DNA of 64,000 nt, taken from Candidatus Pantoea edessiphila. Lineage in GTDB: Bacteria > Pseudomonadota > Gammaproteobacteria > Enterobacterales > Enterobacteriaceae. Each line of letters opens with the position of its first letter. The stretch's first letter is position 1. Position numbers and translations under genes: made by a program. Under the pieces are notes generated by a model. The model ran no database searches and was not told the DNA's origin. It saw only the letters and a program-made list of their open reading frames with translations. The stretch covers positions 248,001-312,000 of the forward strand of contig NZ_PDKS01000001.1 in assembly GCF_002933335.1 (NCBI RefSeq). Reading direction: 5' to 3'. Shown piece by piece: positions 1 through 10,698 of this stretch.

Positions 1-678
1 CGTGGAATAGATCTTACAAAAGACCAGAGTTATTTTCTTTATATACTTAATCAAAAACAAATTAAAAAAACTATTTTTCCATTGGGTACAATAAAAAAAA
101 CACAAGTACGTAATATTGCAAAAAAACTTAATTTTATTAATGCATCAAAAAAAGATTCCACTGGAATTTGTTTTATAGGAAAACGAAATTTTTGTAATTT
201 TTTAAAGACTTATTTACCTTGTCAACCAGGTGATATCATTAGCATTAATGGTCAAAAAATAGGCCAACATCAAGGAGTAATATACTATACCTTAGGACAA
301 CGTAAAGGTTTAGGTATTGGTGGATTAAAAAAATGTGATAATAATCCATGGTACGTGATTGAAAAAGAAGTTTTACGTAATCGATTAGTAGTTGCTCAAG
401 GAAGATATCATCCATGCCTGTTTTCTATTGGTTTAATCGCTTCTAATTTACATTGGGTAGATAGTAATTTAATTAAAAATATTTCACAATGTACTGTAAA
501 AACCAGATACCAACAACCAGATATTAATTGTAAAATTATTCCTTGTTTTAATAATTCCTTGAAAGTAATATTTGCTAAACCTGTTTTTGCTATTACGCCA
601 GGTCAATCAGCTGTATTTTATTTGAATCAGTTTTGTCTAGGTGGTGGTATAATCCAGGAAAGATTGCCCCTGTTGTAG
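1..678 (+). CDS. mnmA: tRNA-specific 2-thiouridylase MnmA, 5'-truncated by window edge
   Basis: This is the C-terminal 225 residues of MnmA (TrmU), which transfers sulfur to U34 of tRNA-Lys, -Glu and -Gln using ATP. The frame is open from base 1 and the real start lies upstream; an internal TTG at 82 is not the start. Visible landmarks are the KDQSYFLY block (residues 8-15 of the fragment), the KDSTGICFIG block holding the second catalytic cysteine, and the C-terminal beta-barrel ending in LGGGIIQERLPL, all as in E. coli MnmA. The persulfide donor chain includes TusE, which is encoded in this window at 28987. In E. coli mnmA is followed by hflD and purB; here only about 106 bases separate it from purB and hflD is gone. 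The identification is very secure. Confidence 0.97.
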   Translation, partial: RGIDLTKDQSYFLYILNQKQIKKTIFPLGTIKKTQVRNIAKKLNFINASKKDSTGICFIGKRNFCNFLKTYLPCQPGDIISINGQKIGQHQGVIYYTLGQRKGLGIGGLKKCDNNPWYVIEKEVLRNRLVVAQGRYHPCLFSIGLIASNLHWVDSNLIKNISQCTVKTRYQQPDINCKIIPCFNNSLKVIFAKPVFAITPGQSAVFYLNQFCLGGGIIQERLPLL

Positions 679-784
679 TACATGACTTAATGTATAATCT
701 AAGATAACATTGATTATTAAATAATATTAATAAATATTTAACTAAATTCAAAAAATAATCGCAAATTAATTTAGGAATTTAAAA

Positions 785-2158
785 ATGCCACTATCTATTT
801 TAACAAATATATCACCTATAGACGGTCGTTATAGAGATAAATTAAATGAATTACGTGATATATTTAGTGAATTTGGCTTATTAAAATACCGTGTACAAAT
901 TGAAATTAATTGGTTACAGAAACTTTCTGATACTTTAGAAATCAAAGAAGTTCCAGTATTCTGTAAAGAAACAAAAGATTTCCTTAATAATATCATTAAT
1001 AATTTTGATGAGAATGACGCTAATCATATAAAGTCTATTGAAAGAAATATAAATCATGATGTTAAAGCGGTAGAATATTTTATAAAGGAAAAAATAAAAA
1101 ACATTCCAGAACTATATAATATATCTGAATTTGTTCATTTTGCTTGTACATCTGAAGATATAAATAATTTATCCTATGCAATAATTTTAAAAAAAGCTCG
1201 ACATGACATAATTGTACCTTATTGGAATAAATTGATTAAAGAAATAAAAATATTAGCAAAAAAATATAAAGATATTCCTGTTCTATCTAGAACACATGGG
1301 CAACCTGCTACTCCTTCTACAATTGGCAAAGAAATGGCGAATACTATCGTTCGTATGCAACGTCAATTAAATCAATTAAATGATATTGAAATTTTAGGTA
1401 AAATGAATGGAGCTGTAGGAAATTATAATGCTCATTGTTTTGCTTATCCAGAAATTAACTGGATAAAATTAGCTGAAGAATTTGTAACTGCTTTTGGTAT
1501 AACATGTAATCATTATACTACACAAATTGAACCACATGATTATATATCAGAATTATTTGATTGTATCAAACGTTTCAATAATATATTAATTGATTTCAAT
1601 CGAGATCTTTGGAGTTATATATCATTAAGTTATTTTAAACAAAAAATTACAAACAGAGAAATTGGTTCTTCTACTATGCCTCATAAGATAAATCCAATTG
1701 ACCTAGAAAATTCTGAGGGTAATCTGGGAATATCTAATGCTATGATGCAACATTTATCCAATAAATTACCTATATCTCGTTGGCAAAGAGATCTTACAGA
1801 TTCTACTGTATTACGTAATATAGGTAGTAGTATTAGTTATTCAATTTTAGCTTATAAATCAGCATTGAAGGGAATTTCTAAATTAGAAATAAATAAAGAT
1901 TTTATAATTAGTGAGTTAAATAATAATTGGGCTGTGTTAGCTGAACCAATTCAAACTATAATGCGTAGATACGGCATAGATAAACCTTATGAAAAATTAA
2001 GAAATTTAACACGTGGTAATTATGTTAATGCATCAAATATATATAATTTTATAAATACACTAGATATACCAGAACAAGAAAAAACACGCTTAAAGAACCT
2101 AACACCTTGCAATTACATTGGATATGCTATTAAATTAGTTAATGATTTAGTAGATTAA
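785..2158 (+). CDS. purB: Adenylosuccinate lyase
   Basis: PurB (457 residues, E. coli 456) catalyses two fumarate-releasing steps: SAICAR to AICAR in purine synthesis, and adenylosuccinate to AMP. The fumarase/aspartase superfamily signature GSSTMPHKINP is at residues 294-304, and the catalytic histidine sits in SRTHGQPATP at residue 171. Similarity to the enterobacterial enzyme runs end to end. The ATG is preceded by an AGGAA ribosome-binding site. It follows mnmA as in E. coli apart from the loss of hflD. No sign of decay is visible. Confidence 0.98.
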   Translation: MPLSILTNISPIDGRYRDKLNELRDIFSEFGLLKYRVQIEINWLQKLSDTLEIKEVPVFCKETKDFLNNIINNFDENDANHIKSIERNINHDVKAVEYFIKEKIKNIPELYNISEFVHFACTSEDINNLSYAIILKKARHDIIVPYWNKLIKEIKILAKKYKDIPVLSRTHGQPATPSTIGKEMANTIVRMQRQLNQLNDIEILGKMNGAVGNYNAHCFAYPEINWIKLAEEFVTAFGITCNHYTTQIEPHDYISELFDCIKRFNNILIDFNRDLWSYISLSYFKQKITNREIGSSTMPHKINPIDLENSEGNLGISNAMMQHLSNKLPISRWQRDLTDSTVLRNIGSSISYSILAYKSALKGISKLEINKDFIISELNNNWAVLAEPIQTIMRRYGIDKPYEKLRNLTRGNYVNASNIYNFINTLDIPEQEKTRLKNLTPCNYIGYAIKLVNDLVD

Positions 2159-2701
2159 TATAATATATTTTATTTTGATTTCTTAAGTGACCTATTTATT
2201 ATATTAGTATAATCTTAATTATTAGTAAATATTAGTTACAATTTGCTTAATTAAAAATTAAGCATCGTTTTGTTAGATATATCAATACTTACTATATAAT
2301 TTTCTACTTTTATTAGAAATAAATAAGATATAAATTAAATAAATACAATTAACATTATTGTAATACAATATCATATTTATAAAATTATTGTGACGGTTTA
2401 TTCATCATTTATGAATAAAAGTATGTTTATATGATTATTATTATAAATATAAAGCTCCATATTTATTTAATATTATTGTCGTGTAGAATTAATAAAATAT
2501 CAATAATTTTTACTATTAAGTTTGTTAAAACTTTCTAAGTGATTAATAAATTAAGAAAATTTGATTATTAAAACTAATATCAATAATAACATAATAAAGA
2601 TTAATAAATGTAAAATGTATTATAAATAAAAATAACATTATTGATTTAAATTATATATTTCAGATGTTTAATTTATTAATTTTTAATAGAATGAGACTAA
2701 A
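2159..2701. other. Gene-free AT-rich spacer between purB and potA
   Basis: No credible coding sequence is visible on either strand. E. coli carries many genes here (phoPQ among them). The stretch holds a hairpin near 2244-2264 and a second small inverted repeat near 2398-2418, and presumably the pot operon promoter, which I cannot place with confidence. Confidence 0.6.
2244..2264 (+). terminator. Candidate purB terminator hairpin
   Basis: A perfect 9-base-pair stem (2244-2252 with 2256-2264) closes a 3-base loop and is followed by a short T-rich run. It lies about 85 bases past the purB stop. The stem is mostly A/T, so this is only a candidate. Confidence 0.35.
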
Positions 2702-3814
2702 ATGACAGGTGAAAACATAAAAAAGTCGTTAGTTAAACTATCTAATATTAGTAAATCTTATGATAATAAAGTGATCATTGATAATTTTAATTTGACTATT
2801 TACGATGGTGAATTTCTTACTATCCTCGGTCCTTCGGGTTGTGGTAAAACCACTATTTTACGTCTAATTGCTGGATTAGAAAAAGCTGATAAAGGTTGTA
2901 TTTTACTTAATGACAATGATATTACCCATACATCAGCCGAAAAACGACATGTCAACACAGTATTTCAAAGCTATGCTCTTTTTCCACATATGTCTGTATT
3001 TGAAAATGTTGCTTTTGGTTTGCGTATGCAGAAAAGGCCAATTAATGAAATTAATAACCGTGTAAAAGATGCACTAACTATGGTTCAATTGAAAAATTTC
3101 AGTCAACGTCATCCTCAGCAGCTCTCAGGCGGACAGCAACAACGTGTAGCTATTGCTAGAGCTGTAATAAATCGTCCAAAAGTATTGTTATTAGATGAAC
3201 CCTTATCTGCATTAGATTACAAATTACGAAAACAAATGCAAAATGAACTAAAAGCTTTACAACGTAAACTTGGGATTACTTTCATTTTTGTTACTCATGA
3301 TCAAGAAGAAGCTCTTGTAATGTCAGATAGAATTGTCGTAATGCGCAATGGAAAAATAGAACAAGATGGTACACCACGCGAAATATATGAAAAGCCTAAA
3401 AATTTATTTGTAGCAAGATTTATTGGAGAAATTAATATTTTAGAAACAAAAGTAATAAATAGTTTACAAAATTCATATGTTCGTGCATTGGTTGAAGGTT
3501 ATGAATGTGATATTTATTGTCCATTTCCTGTAACATCAGGGGACAGATTATACGTAATGTTGCGTCCAGAAGATTTACGTGTTAAAGAAGCATATGATAA
3601 TAATATAGATGGTTTGATTGGTTATGTTCGTGAATTAAATTATAAAGGTATGACATTGGAATCTACTATAGAACTAGAAAACGGTAAATTAGTTACTGTA
3701 AGTGAATTTTTCAATGAAGATGATCCAGATGTTGATCATGTTTTAAATCAAAAAATGGCTGTGAATTGGGTAAAGAGCTGGGAGGTAGTTTTACCATATG
3801 AAGTTAATGAATAA
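2702..3814 (+). CDS. potA: Spermidine/putrescine ABC transporter, ATP-binding subunit
   Basis: PotA (370 residues, E. coli 378) powers polyamine uptake. Walker A GPSGCGKT is at residues 43-50, the ABC signature LSGGQ at 141-145, and Walker B ends in Asp165-Glu166. The C-terminal TOBE-type regulatory domain is kept up to the conserved [13 protein letters not shown]. The N-terminus is slightly shorter than in E. coli. potB begins inside the last 17 bases of this gene, so the two are translationally coupled. It heads a complete potABCD operon in the E. coli order. Confidence 0.98.
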   Translation: MTGENIKKSLVKLSNISKSYDNKVIIDNFNLTIYDGEFLTILGPSGCGKTTILRLIAGLEKADKGCILLNDNDITHTSAEKRHVNTVFQSYALFPHMSVFENVAFGLRMQKRPINEINNRVKDALTMVQLKNFSQRHPQQLSGGQQQRVAIARAVINRPKVLLLDEPLSALDYKLRKQMQNELKALQRKLGITFIFVTHDQEEALVMSDRIVVMRNGKIEQDGTPREIYEKPKNLFVARFIGEINILETKVINSLQNSYVRALVEGYECDIYCPFPVTSGDRLYVMLRPEDLRVKEAYDNNIDGLIGYVRELNYKGMTLESTIELENGKLVTVSEFFNEDDPDVDHVLNQKMAVNWVKSWEVVLPYEVNE

Positions 3815-4643
3815 TAAATTTCAAAAAATAGTCATTTTATTAATAGTTACTTGGTTGATTTTATTTGTATTTTTACCAAATTTGCTTGTTTTTATAACTA
3901 GTTTTTTAACACAGGATGATGCTAATTTAATTAAGTTAACATTTACATTGAATAATTATATAAGATTACTTGATCCTTTATACGCAAATGTTTTATTACA
4001 TTCTTTGAATATATCAATTTTAGCCACTTTATTGTGTTTGTTACTAGGATATCCATTTGCTTGGTGTTTAACAACATTACCTAAAAACATAAAAACAATC
4101 ATGTTGTTTTTACTAATAGTACCATTTTGGACTAATTCTTTAGTTAGAATTTATTGTTTAAAAATATTATTAAGTACTAGAGGATGGTTGAACAATTTTT
4201 TAATATGGACTGGCTTAATTCATAAACCTTTCCATATTATATATAAACCACAGGCAGTGGTATTTGGATTAATATATATTCTATTACCATTTATGGTTTT
4301 ACCAATTTATTCTAATTTAGAAAAATTAGATAAAACTTTCTTAGAAGCAGCTTACGATTTAGGTGCAAATAAAATTCAAACATTTTTTTATGTTATTTTA
4401 CCGCTTAGTATGCCTGGCATTATTGCTGGATGTTTATTAGTGATGATTCCTGCAACGGGTATGTTCTATGTATCCGATCTTATGGGAGGAGCAAAAAATC
4501 TACTCATCGGCAATATAATCAGAAATCAATTTTTAAATATTAGAGATTGGCCATTCGGTGCTTCTATAAGTATTGTAATAACATTTTTAATGTGGATAAT
4601 GTTATTTATTTATTGGCGTACTATGCGTTTATTAAAAGGTTAA
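3798..4643 (+). CDS. potB: Spermidine/putrescine ABC transporter permease PotB
   Basis: This inner-membrane permease has 281 residues (E. coli 285) and six hydrophobic segments. The cytoplasmic EAA loop that docks with PotA starts at residue 183 and reads [14 protein letters not shown]. The ATG at 3798 is chosen over the in-frame ATG at 3807 because a GGAGGT ribosome-binding site ends 11 bases before the first. The start overlaps the 3' end of potA, and potC follows after 14 bases. The protein aligns end to end with E. coli PotB. Confidence 0.97.
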   Translation: MKLMNNKFQKIVILLIVTWLILFVFLPNLLVFITSFLTQDDANLIKLTFTLNNYIRLLDPLYANVLLHSLNISILATLLCLLLGYPFAWCLTTLPKNIKTIMLFLLIVPFWTNSLVRIYCLKILLSTRGWLNNFLIWTGLIHKPFHIIYKPQAVVFGLIYILLPFMVLPIYSNLEKLDKTFLEAAYDLGANKIQTFFYVILPLSMPGIIAGCLLVMIPATGMFYVSDLMGGAKNLLIGNIIRNQFLNIRDWPFGASISIVITFLMWIMLFIYWRTMRLLKG

Positions 4644-4657
4644 GGTGAATATTTACG

Positions 4658-5431
4658 ATGGTGAAGCCTTGTTTACGTAGTGGTTTTATGACTATTATTT
4701 ATAGTTGGCTGTATGTTCCTATTTTAATTTTAATTATCAATTCATTTAATATATCTAAATTCGGTATACATTGGCAAGGATTTAGTTTGTATTGGTATAA
4801 AACATTAATAAATAACGATAGTTTAATTGAAGCTTCTCAAAACTCATTAATTATAGGAGTATGTTCTGCTACTATAGCTACTATTATAGGTTCTTTAACA
4901 GCTATATCATTATATCGATATAATTTTCATGGTAAGCAATTTATCAATAGTATGTTATTTACAGTAATTATGTCACCTGATATTGTTATGGCAATTTCAT
5001 TATTAGTATTATTTATTTTATTAGGCATACCACTTGGATTTTGGTCTTTACTAATTGCTCATATTACTTTTTGCCTTCCGTTTGTAGTAGTTACTATATA
5101 TTCATGGTTAAAAGATTTTGATATGCGTATGTTTGAAGCTGCAAAAGATTTAGGCGCAAATGAAATTACTGTTTTAAGAAAAATAATTTTACCCTTAGCA
5201 ATTCCAGCGCTAACAGCAGGGTGGTTGCTTAGTTTTACTTTATCTATAGATGACGTTATAGTATCATCTTTCGTTGCAAGTCCTAACTTCGAAATTTTAC
5301 CATTAAAAATATATTCGATGGTTAAGGTAGGAGTTTCACCTGAAGTAAATGCAATTACAGTAATTTTAATATTAATATCTTTATTGTTAGTATCTAGTAG
5401 TCAGTTGTTACTTCTTAACAAGAAAAAATAA
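4658..5431 (+). CDS. potC: Spermidine/putrescine ABC transporter permease PotC
   Basis: This is the second membrane subunit of the importer (257 residues, E. coli 264). It is strongly hydrophobic with six predicted membrane helices, and its EAA loop begins at residue 160 (EAAKDLGANEITVL). AAGGTGA upstream serves as ribosome-binding site. The C-terminus ends a few residues earlier than in E. coli, where the tail is variable. potD follows after 11 bases. Confidence 0.97.
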   Translation: MVKPCLRSGFMTIIYSWLYVPILILIINSFNISKFGIHWQGFSLYWYKTLINNDSLIEASQNSLIIGVCSATIATIIGSLTAISLYRYNFHGKQFINSMLFTVIMSPDIVMAISLLVLFILLGIPLGFWSLLIAHITFCLPFVVVTIYSWLKDFDMRMFEAAKDLGANEITVLRKIILPLAIPALTAGWLLSFTLSIDDVIVSSFVASPNFEILPLKIYSMVKVGVSPEVNAITVILILISLLLVSSSQLLLLNKKK

Positions 5432-5442
5432 AGGAGGAGTAA

Positions 5443-6498
5443 TTGGTAAATTTATGTAAGAAACTATTTATTGGTTTATTAATTTTAGTTTTAAATGTTG
5501 CAAATGCAAAGAGTCGTATTAACAATAATAATACCTTATATTTTTATAATTGGACTGAATACGTTCCAACAGGATTATTAGAGCAATTTACTAAAGAAAC
5601 AGGTATTAAGGTTGTTTTATCTACCTATGAATCTAATGAAGTAATGTATTCTAAATTAAAAACTTTGAAAAGCGGATCTTATGATTTAATAGTTCCATCA
5701 AGTTATTTTGTAGATAAAATGCGTAAAGAAAAAATGTTGCAAAAAATTGATAAAGCAGCATTAACTAATTTTAAAAATTTAGATGTTAAATTATTAAATA
5801 AACCTTTTGATCCTAATAATGATTACTCTATTCCATATATTTGGGGAGCAACTATTATCGGTGTTAATTCTGCTGAAATTGATCCTAAAACCATAACTAG
5901 TTGGGCGGATTTATGGAAACCTCAATTCAAGAAAAGTTTATTATTAATTGATGATGCTCGTGAAGTATTCCAGATAGCATTACGTAAGCTTGGAATGTCT
6001 GGTAATACTAGAAATTCAAAAGAAATTCAAGCTGCATATAATGAATTAAAAAAATTAATGCCTAATGTAGTAGCATTTAATTCTGATAATCCGGGTAATC
6101 CTTATATGGAAGGTGATGTAGTTTTAGGAATGGTTTGGAATGGTTCTGCTTATGTTGCTCGTAAATCTGGTGCTCCATTGCAAACAGTTTGGCCTAAGGA
6201 AGGGGGGATATTTTGGATGGATAATCTTGCAATTCCAACTAACGCAAAAAATAAAAAAGGTGCTTTAAAACTTATAAATTTTTTACTGCGTCCAGAAATA
6301 GCCGCAAAAGTTGCCACAACAATTGGATATCCAACAGCAAACAGGGAAGCAAAAAAATTTTTGCCAAAACAAATGATTAATGATCAATTATTGTATCCTT
6401 CAGATCAACTTTTAAAAAAAGGTGAATGGCAAAATGATATAGGAAATGCTAGTAAAGAATACGAAACATTGTTTCAGAAACTTAAAGCTAATCATTAA
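5443..6498 (+). CDS. potD: Periplasmic spermidine/putrescine-binding protein
   Basis: PotD (351 residues) captures polyamines in the periplasm and delivers them to PotBC. A signal peptide of about 22 residues ends in ANA, and the mature protein starts near NNTLYFYNWTEYVP as in E. coli. Ligand-site stretches such as STYESNE, PYIWGAT, WADLWKP and WPKEGGIFWMDNLAIP are kept. The start is TTG at 5443, fixed by a near-perfect AGGAGG at 5432-5437 five bases before it; the nearby ATG at 5454 is out of frame. With potABC it makes a complete importer, so the cell appears to import polyamines. Confidence 0.97.
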   Translation: MVNLCKKLFIGLLILVLNVANAKSRINNNNTLYFYNWTEYVPTGLLEQFTKETGIKVVLSTYESNEVMYSKLKTLKSGSYDLIVPSSYFVDKMRKEKMLQKIDKAALTNFKNLDVKLLNKPFDPNNDYSIPYIWGATIIGVNSAEIDPKTITSWADLWKPQFKKSLLLIDDAREVFQIALRKLGMSGNTRNSKEIQAAYNELKKLMPNVVAFNSDNPGNPYMEGDVVLGMVWNGSAYVARKSGAPLQTVWPKEGGIFWMDNLAIPTNAKNKKGALKLINFLLRPEIAAKVATTIGYPTANREAKKFLPKQMINDQLLYPSDQLLKKGEWQNDIGNASKEYETLFQKLKANH

Positions 6499-6764
6499 AA
6501 TTTTGAAATAACTAATTGCTTATTAAATAATAATTTATTTGCGTTGTTGAAGTTGTTTCTTACAGTTATTAATAATAAATATACATTGACCATTATAAAA
6601 TATTAACTAATAAAGGTATTTATATTCTAAAGCACAATAGATCATCTATTAAATATCATTTAAGAAGTTGTTATTAATTGAATAACATTCTTAATGTTTA
6701 TATTAACTTATTGAATAAAAATCATTATTAGATATGTATTAAACACGGAAGATTTTGAATTTGT

Positions 6765-9700
6765 ATGTATATAAAAAAGAACTTTTTTAAAACCAAAAAA
6801 GCAGGAGATATTTATAATTTTGGTGAATTAGTTGGTGCTTCACATGCAATAGAGTATGCTAACATACTTGAAAAGCATGTTGGTTTTATATTAATAATTA
6901 CATCAAATACACAAAATGCCATTCAGCTTTTTAATGAAATCAATGAATTTACTAAGGGACCGGTCTATTATTTTCCTGATTGGGGAATTGCTCCTTATAC
7001 CAAAGCATCTCCTAATCAAAAAACGATATCAGATAGGATTTCTATCCTTTATCGATTATTAAATATAAACCACGGAATATTGATATTATCTGTAAAAACA
7101 TTAATGCAACGTATTTGTCCGCAAATTTATATATGCAGTAATACTTTATTAGTAAACCAAGGACAGAAGTTATCTGTTAATTGTTTTCAAGATAAAATAG
7201 AAAAAATTGGTTATAGATGTGTTCATCAGATATTAGAACAAGGCGAATATAATATAAAAAAAAATGTTTTTTTTGATTTATTTCCTGTAGGATATAATCA
7301 AATCTATCGAATAAATCTATTTGAAGATGTTGTCAATAATCTCATTGAAATAAATTTAGAAGCACAAAAAGTTATTAATAAAACTACAAATATTAACTTA
7401 TTACCTACACGTGAATTTCCTACTGATAAAGCTTCAGCGAAGCTGTTTTGTAGGCGATGGAAAAATTTTTTTAACAATGCTAATGAAAAAAATTATATTT
7501 ATCAAAATATGAATGTAGGTATTATACCTGCTGGCATTGAAAATTGGTACCCATTTTTTTTTAACAAACCATTATCCACTATATTTAGTTATCTTCCATT
7601 AAACACCACAATTATTAATCATTCTGATATAGAAGGTGTTACAATAGATTTTTGGAGTACTATAAACAGATGTTATAAAAATATCAATAGTAATAATAGT
7701 AGATTATTAAGACCTGAATGTTTATGGATTACACCAGATGATGTTATAAATCAATTGAATAATTGGCCTCAAATAAAAGTAACCGATAAACAAGTAATGA
7801 AACATTCCAATAATGTGAATTTAGGTTACATATCACTTCCTATCTTACACTCACAAGAAGATAAGAAATTTTCTCTGAAAAAATTAGAACAATTTATTAA
7901 TCAGTTTAGTGGTAATATAATATTTTGTGTTAAAAACAAGACACAACAAAAAAAATTTCAAAAATTCCTTGAAAGATTTCATGTCAATCCAACTTTAATT
8001 AATAATTTCAATGAATCGAATGACAAAAAATTAAATTTAATGATTATTAATATTAACAATGGATTTATAGATACAAAGAATAACAGAGCTTTAATTTGTG
8101 ATAATGATATTATTCAAGATAATATTAATGATTATTATCAAAATACAACAAGATGGAATAATTTCAACAAACTTATTTTTAATATTGACGAAATAAGTTA
8201 TGGTCAACCAGTAGTTCATTTAGAACATGGTATTGGTCGTTATATGGGGTTGATAACTATTGAAACAAATGGTATTAATTCAGAATATCTAATACTATCT
8301 TATGCTGATGATACTAAACTTTATGTACCTGTATCATCATTGCACTTGATTAGTTATTACATTAGTCATTCTAATGATAAAGTACCAATTCATAAACTAG
8401 GCAGTGATGTTTGGCTAAGATCACGTCAAAAATCTGTGGACAAAATTCGTGATGTTGCAGCTGAACTTTTAGATGTTTATTGTCAACGTAAATTAAAAAT
8501 CGGTTATTCTTTTAAATATAATAAAAATAGATATAAATCGTTCTGTAGTCACTTTCAGTATAATATTACATTAGATCAACAAAAAGCCATCAATGAAATA
8601 TTAAATGATATGTCTCAACCCATTGCAATGGATCGATTAGTATGTGGTGATGTGGGTTTTGGGAAAACTGAAGTAGCAATGCATGCGGCATTTATTGCAA
8701 TTGAAAATAATAAACAAGTTGCCATTCTCGTACCCACAAATCTTTTAGCTCAACAACATTATGAAAATTTTAAAAATAGATTTAGGAATTGGTCTGTAAA
8801 TATTGATTTGTTATCTAATTTTAGAAATATTAAAGAACAAAAATGTGTATTAAAAAAAACACAAGAAGGGAAAGTTAATATCGTCATAGGTACTCATAAA
8901 TTATTGAATAAAAATATTAAATGGAAAGATTTAGGTTTGCTAATTATTGATGAAGAACATCGTTTTGGAGTTCATCAAAAAGAGATTATTAGAGCTAACA
9001 CACATAATATTGATATATTGACGTTAACAGCAACACCAATTCCACGTACATTACATATGGCAATGACTGGAATACGAGATGTTTCTATTATTAATACTCC
9101 TCCTGAACACCGTTTACCTATTAAAACTTTTATAAGCGAATTTAGCTGTTCAATAATAAGGGAAGTAATTTTGCGTGAAGTTTTAAGAGGTGGCCAAGTA
9201 TATTATTTACATAATAAAGTTAGCGATATTGAACAAACTGCCAATTATATACGTAAATTAGTCCCAGAAGCTTGTATCACTGTTGCTCATGGACAGATGA
9301 ATGAACGAGATTTAGAAAGAGTAATGAATAATTTTTATCATCAACAATTTAACGTATTAGTATGTACTACTATAATTGAAACTGGTATTGACATTCCTAA
9401 TGTAAATACGATTATTATAGAACGTGCTGATAATTTTGGTTTAGCAGAATTACATCAATTACGTGGAAGAGTAGGACGTTCACATTATCAAGCATATGCT
9501 TGGTTATTAACTCCTAACCAAAATGTTATAAATAGTGAAGCAGTTAAACGATTTGAAGTTATTTCTTCATTTAAAGAACTAGGTGCTGGTTTTACATTAG
9601 CTATTAATGATTTAGAAATTAGAGGTGCAGGTGAGTTGCTTGGTGAAAAACAAAGTGGTCAAATAGAATCGCTAGGTTTTTCACTGTATATGGAATTATT

Positions 9701-10217
9701 AGAAAATGCTGTTAAAGATCTTAAAAATGTTGAACAATCTCACTCTTTGGAAGATTTACTACATAACAATATTGAAATAGAACTGCAAATCCCATCTCTC
9801 ATTCCAAATGATTTCATAGAAAATGTTAATTTACGTTTATCATTGTACAAGAAAATTGCCAGTGCCAAAGAAGAATGTTATTTACAAAAATTAAAAAGAG
9901 AAATGATTAATAATTTTGGTTCTCTCCCTAATCAAACTAATAATTTATTTGATATAGCATTATTACGTCTACAAGCTCATAAATTAGGCGTATGTAAAAT
10001 AAAAATCAGCGATAAAGGAGGATATTTTGACTTTTCTCAAAAAAATAATATTGATTCTTTAAAACTAGTTAATCTAATCCAAAAAGAACCTAATAAATGG
10101 AAATTAGCAGAACATAAACTATTGCGATTGTATTGTAATGATACAATACAAGAACATAATTTGCGCATAAAATGGGTAAAAATTTTTCTTAATAGTTTAA
10201 CCAAAAACACAATATAA
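6765..10217 (+). CDS. mfd: Transcription-repair coupling factor
   Basis: Mfd (1150 residues, E. coli 1148) removes RNA polymerase stalled at DNA lesions and recruits UvrA. All modules are present in order: the UvrB-like N-terminal damage-recognition domains, the RNA-polymerase-interacting domain around GQPVVHLEHGIGRYMGL, the RecG-like translocase with Walker A GDVGFGKT at residues 628-635 and DEEH at 729-732, and the C-terminal domain. The helicase part is much better conserved than residues 250-480. Full-length retention is notable in a thinned genome. It is convergent with hinT. Confidence 0.97.
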   Translation: MYIKKNFFKTKKAGDIYNFGELVGASHAIEYANILEKHVGFILIITSNTQNAIQLFNEINEFTKGPVYYFPDWGIAPYTKASPNQKTISDRISILYRLLNINHGILILSVKTLMQRICPQIYICSNTLLVNQGQKLSVNCFQDKIEKIGYRCVHQILEQGEYNIKKNVFFDLFPVGYNQIYRINLFEDVVNNLIEINLEAQKVINKTTNINLLPTREFPTDKASAKLFCRRWKNFFNNANEKNYIYQNMNVGIIPAGIENWYPFFFNKPLSTIFSYLPLNTTIINHSDIEGVTIDFWSTINRCYKNINSNNSRLLRPECLWITPDDVINQLNNWPQIKVTDKQVMKHSNNVNLGYISLPILHSQEDKKFSLKKLEQFINQFSGNIIFCVKNKTQQKKFQKFLERFHVNPTLINNFNESNDKKLNLMIININNGFIDTKNNRALICDNDIIQDNINDYYQNTTRWNNFNKLIFNIDEISYGQPVVHLEHGIGRYMGLITIETNGINSEYLILSYADDTKLYVPVSSLHLISYYISHSNDKVPIHKLGSDVWLRSRQKSVDKIRDVAAELLDVYCQRKLKIGYSFKYNKNRYKSFCSHFQYNITLDQQKAINEILNDMSQPIAMDRLVCGDVGFGKTEVAMHAAFIAIENNKQVAILVPTNLLAQQHYENFKNRFRNWSVNIDLLSNFRNIKEQKCVLKKTQEGKVNIVIGTHKLLNKNIKWKDLGLLIIDEEHRFGVHQKEIIRANTHNIDILTLTATPIPRTLHMAMTGIRDVSIINTPPEHRLPIKTFISEFSCSIIREVILREVLRGGQVYYLHNKVSDIEQTANYIRKLVPEACITVAHGQMNERDLERVMNNFYHQQFNVLVCTTIIETGIDIPNVNTIIIERADNFGLAELHQLRGRVGRSHYQAYAWLLTPNQNVINSEAVKRFEVISSFKELGAGFTLAINDLEIRGAGELLGEKQSGQIESLGFSLYMELLENAVKDLKNVEQSHSLEDLLHNNIEIELQIPSLIPNDFIENVNLRLSLYKKIASAKEECYLQKLKREMINNFGSLPNQTNNLFDIALLRLQAHKLGVCKIKISDKGGYFDFSQKNNIDSLKLVNLIQKEPNKWKLAEHKLLRLYCNDTIQEHNLRIKWVKIFLNSLTKNTI

Positions 10218-10230
10218 TTGTCTAACATAT

Positions 10231-10251
10231 TAAAATTTAATTTAAATTTTA
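10231..10251. terminator. Candidate AT-only terminator hairpin between mfd and hinT
   Basis: A perfect 9-base-pair A/T stem with a 3-base loop lies between two convergent genes. It would work in either direction, but the absence of G or C makes it weak. Confidence 0.3.
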
Positions 10252-10267
10252 TTCAGTATCTAGTAAC

Positions 10268-10612
10268 CTATAATATAGGACCTAATTGTATACCACCTAA
10301 TAAATGCATATGAACATGAGGAATTTCTTGCCCTCCATGTTTATTACAATTGATAATAAGACGATAACCTTGTTCATGGATGTTTTCCTGTTTTGCAATT
10401 TTAGCTGCTACAGTAAACATTCTGCCAAATGTTTTTTCATGTTTATATTTAATTTCATTTACATTTGGAATTAATATATTAGGTACAATTAATATATGAA
10501 TAGGTGCTTTAGGTAAAATATCACGAAAAGCTGTTACTAATTCATCTTGGTATAAAATATCTGCTGGAATTACATGTTTAATAATACTACTAAAAATAGT
10601 TTCTTTAACCAT
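10268..10612 (-). CDS. hinT: HIT-family purine nucleoside phosphoramidase HinT
   Basis: HinT (114 residues, E. coli 119) hydrolyses AMP-lysine and other nucleoside phosphoramidates, including aminoacyl-adenylates released by lysyl-tRNA synthetase. The histidine triad HVHMHL is at residues 99-104 with catalytic His101. The last few residues of the E. coli tail are missing. AGGAAA sits at normal spacing before the ATG. It lies between mfd and ptsG, a thinned version of the E. coli order. Confidence 0.96.
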   Translation of the reverse strand: MVKETIFSSIIKHVIPADILYQDELVTAFRDILPKAPIHILIVPNILIPNVNEIKYKHEKTFGRMFTVAAKIAKQENIHEQGYRLIINCNKHGGQEIPHVHMHLLGGIQLGPIL

Positions 10613-10698
10613 ACATCTTTCCTTCTATCTATATAATACAGATTAATCAATTTTATTTTAATTAATTTAGTTAAAAATAAATTTTATTTTTAACTAAA

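Noticed and set aside
10037-10228. Minus-strand frame inside the 3' end of mfd
   Set aside because: It is antisense to a fully conserved coding region and has no independent support.
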